NCBI GenBank assembly: GCA_013398615.1
Contig: VZSR01000680.1
Span: 541,852-605,851 of the forward strand
Length of the DNA: 64,000 nt
Reading direction: 5' to 3'
Source: Brachypodius melanocephalos
Lineage: Eukaryota; Chordata; Aves; Passeriformes; Pycnonotidae
Under the pieces are notes generated by a model that saw nothing but the letters and a program-made list of their open reading frames with translations, had not been told where the DNA came from and made no database searches. A program made the translations under genes and the position numbers. Shown here one piece after another: positions 61,213 to 64,000 of the stretch; the first letter of the stretch is position 1; each line of letters opens with the position of its first letter.

Positions 61213-64000
61213 TGTATGGGACTCTTGTTTTCACCATGTTTTTCTGAAAATATTTTAGTGTTTTGTTGCTTCTCTGGAACTACTTAGAGTAGAATCATTC
61301 ACATTTTAATAGCTATGTCTCCTGCTTAAAACCAGATGCTTTTCCATTAATGACAGTGATATCTGCAGCAGGTGCATCTGAGATTGTCCTGAAAAGCTCT
61401 AATCTCAAGTGAAAACAGACTGGGTGGCTCAAACACCATTTTATAAATGGTGCTGGGTAGATTTGTTTGATTAACTTTTGGTTAAATCCTCTCCCATGCA
61501 TTTTTCTGGTGGAAGGAAGGCTTTGTGTGCTGCCCTCTTTTGCTTAGGTACCTGGCAGAGGGCAAGTTTTGGGGCTGCCTAGCTTTGCTGAGCTCTGAGT
61601 GCAGAGCTGTCAAAAATAGCAAAATGGATTATAGTGCCTCCTGCGTATCCAAAGAATTGTCAGTAAAGTCTGACTAAAGAATCTTTTCTTAGTGGGAGGA
61701 GGAAGAAAGAAATGTTGAGTTTCTAAGACAAGGAGTTGGCAGAGGGGAAATCTTCAAAATTTAAGGCATTCGATCTGGAAGTCAATGGGAAAAAATAAAC
61801 ATTAGACCTCAGGATATTAATGTTATGAGTCAGGTTTAAAAAGTACTCAGTCCTCTAAACATGATTATTTTAATATGTGTAAGGTAAAGAGGGCAAAAGA
61901 TTTAAAATCACGATCCATTTCCTTTTATTATCTTTAAGGAATAAACAGTTTGTACAAGCTGAAATAAGGTAACTAATACAATGAGGATTATGCTTTTCTG
62001 TATGTTATGAATGTAATAAATCCTCTGTTAAAAAGGTGTTATCAAGTCAATCTTTCCACTTTATTAGATGACATTTAGTAGAAATTGACCTTGATGTCAG
62101 TCAGCACTTTCTGTTCCTTTTACTGTGTTTTGGGCTACTTGATAAGAGAAAAGCCTCTACCCCTTAAAATTATTTTTTCTCTCTTGTCTCTTGATTTTTA
62201 CATTTTGAGGTTCTTGCCTTGTGACCCCCACAAAGAAGGTTTGGGCCAGGTGGGTGAGCTGTTTGTGTTCATGAACTTGATGCATTTTTACAAAATAGTG
62301 AAGTAATCTGAAACAGGGAGCAAAGATGAGGAAGGTGGTCCATTTGCTGCACACCACTGCTTTTTTTGGAGCTCTGCTGTAATAACTGCAACTCCAGTGG
62401 TGAATACCTGGTGATTTTTCCCACCTGTGCATCTGAGAGAGGCTGGAGATCAGTCTAGGGTATAGTGCAATAGAGGGGTGTGCAATACTGCCAAAGGAAA
62501 ACCACTGTGCAAGACAAAATGGCAATGATGTACGAAATTTCCAGTTGATCATAATAGAATCTTCATGTGGTAGAGCTGTTTTCTTTTCACTCTCCTCCTT
62601 GACCCTTTTTTGCTATAAGATTTTGAACAAAATTCCCCATCTTTGGAAATGCAAAGTGGTTCTGCAGTCAAAAAGTCAAGGTAGTTGTTGGCAGATGACA
62701 GCTGCTGATGAGCAGCTCAGCCCCGTGCTTCAGTGCAGAATTCGGGTAGAATGTCACAACATAAAGATGTTACAGAAACTTTACAGAATTAACAACCACC
62801 ACATGTCTTGTAATAAAAGAAATAAAGTTCCCATGGTGGTGGGAAAATGATGGCCACCTCACCAAATAGGAATATTGGGAACAGGCATCATCCTTGGGCT
62901 GTAATTAAAAGTGCAAAAGAGTAGATAAGGCCAGCATCTTCAGAACTCTTCTCAATTTTCTGCATGCATTTCTGAGGGAAGTCTTTGGAGACTCCTGTAA
63001 ACACAGGATACTAGCAAGTATTACTTCTGAGAAAGATGATGGAAATAATTTTTTTTTTTTTAAATGAAAGCTCTCAGATTTTATCAAAGCCAATGAGAAT
63101 TAAGGTGCAGTCCTTTAAAATGGGTGGCTGTGTTAAAACTGACTGGAGGACTTGCCACAGGAATTGTGGTAGGAAATAGCTCTTCATCGCTGGCAAAAGA
63201 TCAGTTTGTACTGTTACAGTTTCCCTTTTTGCTTTCTGATTTATCAGTTCTCTGTCGGGTAGTCTTTTGAACTGTTTTGATAAATAATTGTACTTGTGAA
63301 GGTTAATGGAGTGTCAGTCCCTTATTTACTCTCAAGTCAAATGCGGTGCATGCTAGTCAGAAGTGTGGGTCGTGCTTCATGACTAGCTGACCTTAATGCT
63401 TTAAAGTGTAGTTATAGTCAGATAAATGACTGTAAAAATGGCATTAAAGGGTCCTATGTTTTCCGTCTTGCTGTGGCTTTTGAGGTCAAATTTCGTTGCA
63501 TAAAAGTATGATATTTCTATTAATTGGCCATAATGCTATAACTTAACCCAGGGTTTGAAAATATGCTGTGTCTCTTTTTTGCTTCACATCATCCCTAGTA
63601 ATAAACACTTTGCAAATGGTTCTTAACTGTTTTGTTGATAATACATCTGCAGAGCAGAGTCCAGTTCTTTCTTTTTGTAGCTGTGTTGAATCTTCAGTGC
63701 TGAGGGCAGTTAAAAAAACAGGCATTAAAACAAGCAGATAGAAATTACTCTGAAAAATACTTGGGGAACAAATATGTTGAATACAGGTGACATTTTAAAG
63801 TCACTGTTCTGTTTTTCCTCATACGTAGTTGGACGTTTTCCTGTTACAGAAGCAGAACACAGATACTTTCATCTAAATTTCTGCTAATCTGTGTCAGTCT
63901 CAAATTAATTCAGCCTTGCAGTCAGAAGAATGACCAGCAATTTCCAAATGTGTTTGTTGCTGTGTGTTTTCCAGTTTATTTTCCTTAGTGTCTTCGCTGG
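61213..64000. other. SOX5: SOX5 second intron, right end of window
   Basis: This is AT-rich intron with only short chance ORFs. The next expected SOX5 exon, beginning with Glu-Val-Asp-Gly, is not found before the edge. Confidence 0.7.

Larger units (their letters stand above)
8624..64000 (+). other. SOX5: SOX5 gene, 5' part (partial)
   Basis: This is the locus-level entry. The gene runs on the + strand from a CpG-island promoter, partly hidden by the assembly gap before 8624, past the right edge of the window. Two coding exons (8986-9023 and 45219-45450) are separated by a 36.2-kb intron, and at least 18.5 kb of the following intron is present. SOX5 is a SoxD-group transcription factor with a leucine zipper/coiled coil and one HMG box. 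With SOX6 it supports SOX9 in cartilage formation, and it also acts in neural crest, neurons and oligodendrocyte development. None of the DNA-binding region is encoded here. Identity rests on the near-exact match of 90 N-terminal residues to SOX5 as I remember it, on splice phase, and on the very long introns typical of the gene. Longer isoforms with more distal first exons may exist, so 1-8623 could also be transcribed. Confidence 0.95.

Overview
This window is vertebrate nuclear DNA, almost certainly from a bird. It is intron-dominated, AT-rich and low in repeats. The interspersed repeats that can be recognised are mainly CR1 LINE 3' ends (about 27986-28145, 33371-33426, 47985-48198 and an old copy at 60885-61212), plus a few eroded MIR-like pieces. 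A run of 783 N (7841-8623) just before a GC-rich promoter is typical of a draft avian assembly. There is no bacterial, viral or CRISPR content.

The only gene I can name is SOX5, a SoxD HMG-box transcription factor, on the + strand. Two coding exons are present. The first ends at 9023 and encodes the N-terminus MLTDPDLPQEFE plus two bases of an Arg codon. The second, 45219-45450, completes the Arg and continues MSSKRPASPYGEADGE... to a terminal Met at residue 90. Both flanking splice sites are canonical and the split codon joins in frame. The coiled coil and HMG box must be encoded beyond the right edge; I looked for the expected next exon (starting EVDG) and did not see it.

Layout: 1-7000 is SOX5 upstream sequence, or an intron of longer isoforms. 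7010-7430 is a CpG-rich patch. 7841-8623 is the gap. 8624-9023 is the 5' leader and first coding exon, inside a CpG island that runs to about 9640. The leader has no upstream ATG but carries a strong G-quadruplex-type G-run array and a GA repeat. 9024-45218 is a 36-kb intron with several CpG-retaining patches, the densest at 14690-15030. 45451-64000 is the 5' part of the next intron. It holds a striking cluster at 57230-58340: a CpG-retaining block, then a 120-nt polypyrimidine tract ending in CTGTAG, a purine-rich exon-like segment, and a SOX/homeodomain-like motif block.

The best candidates for something undescribed are non-coding: the 57.2-58.4 kb cluster with a possible stop-containing (poison) exon, the CpG patch at 14.7-15.0 kb, a possible alternative first exon near 14159, and an antisense open frame at 19495-20028 that may be an old retrocopy. 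I found no convincing new protein-coding system. In chickens, copy-number expansion in SOX5 intron 1 causes the Pea-comb trait, so intronic regulatory DNA of this gene is known to matter in birds.
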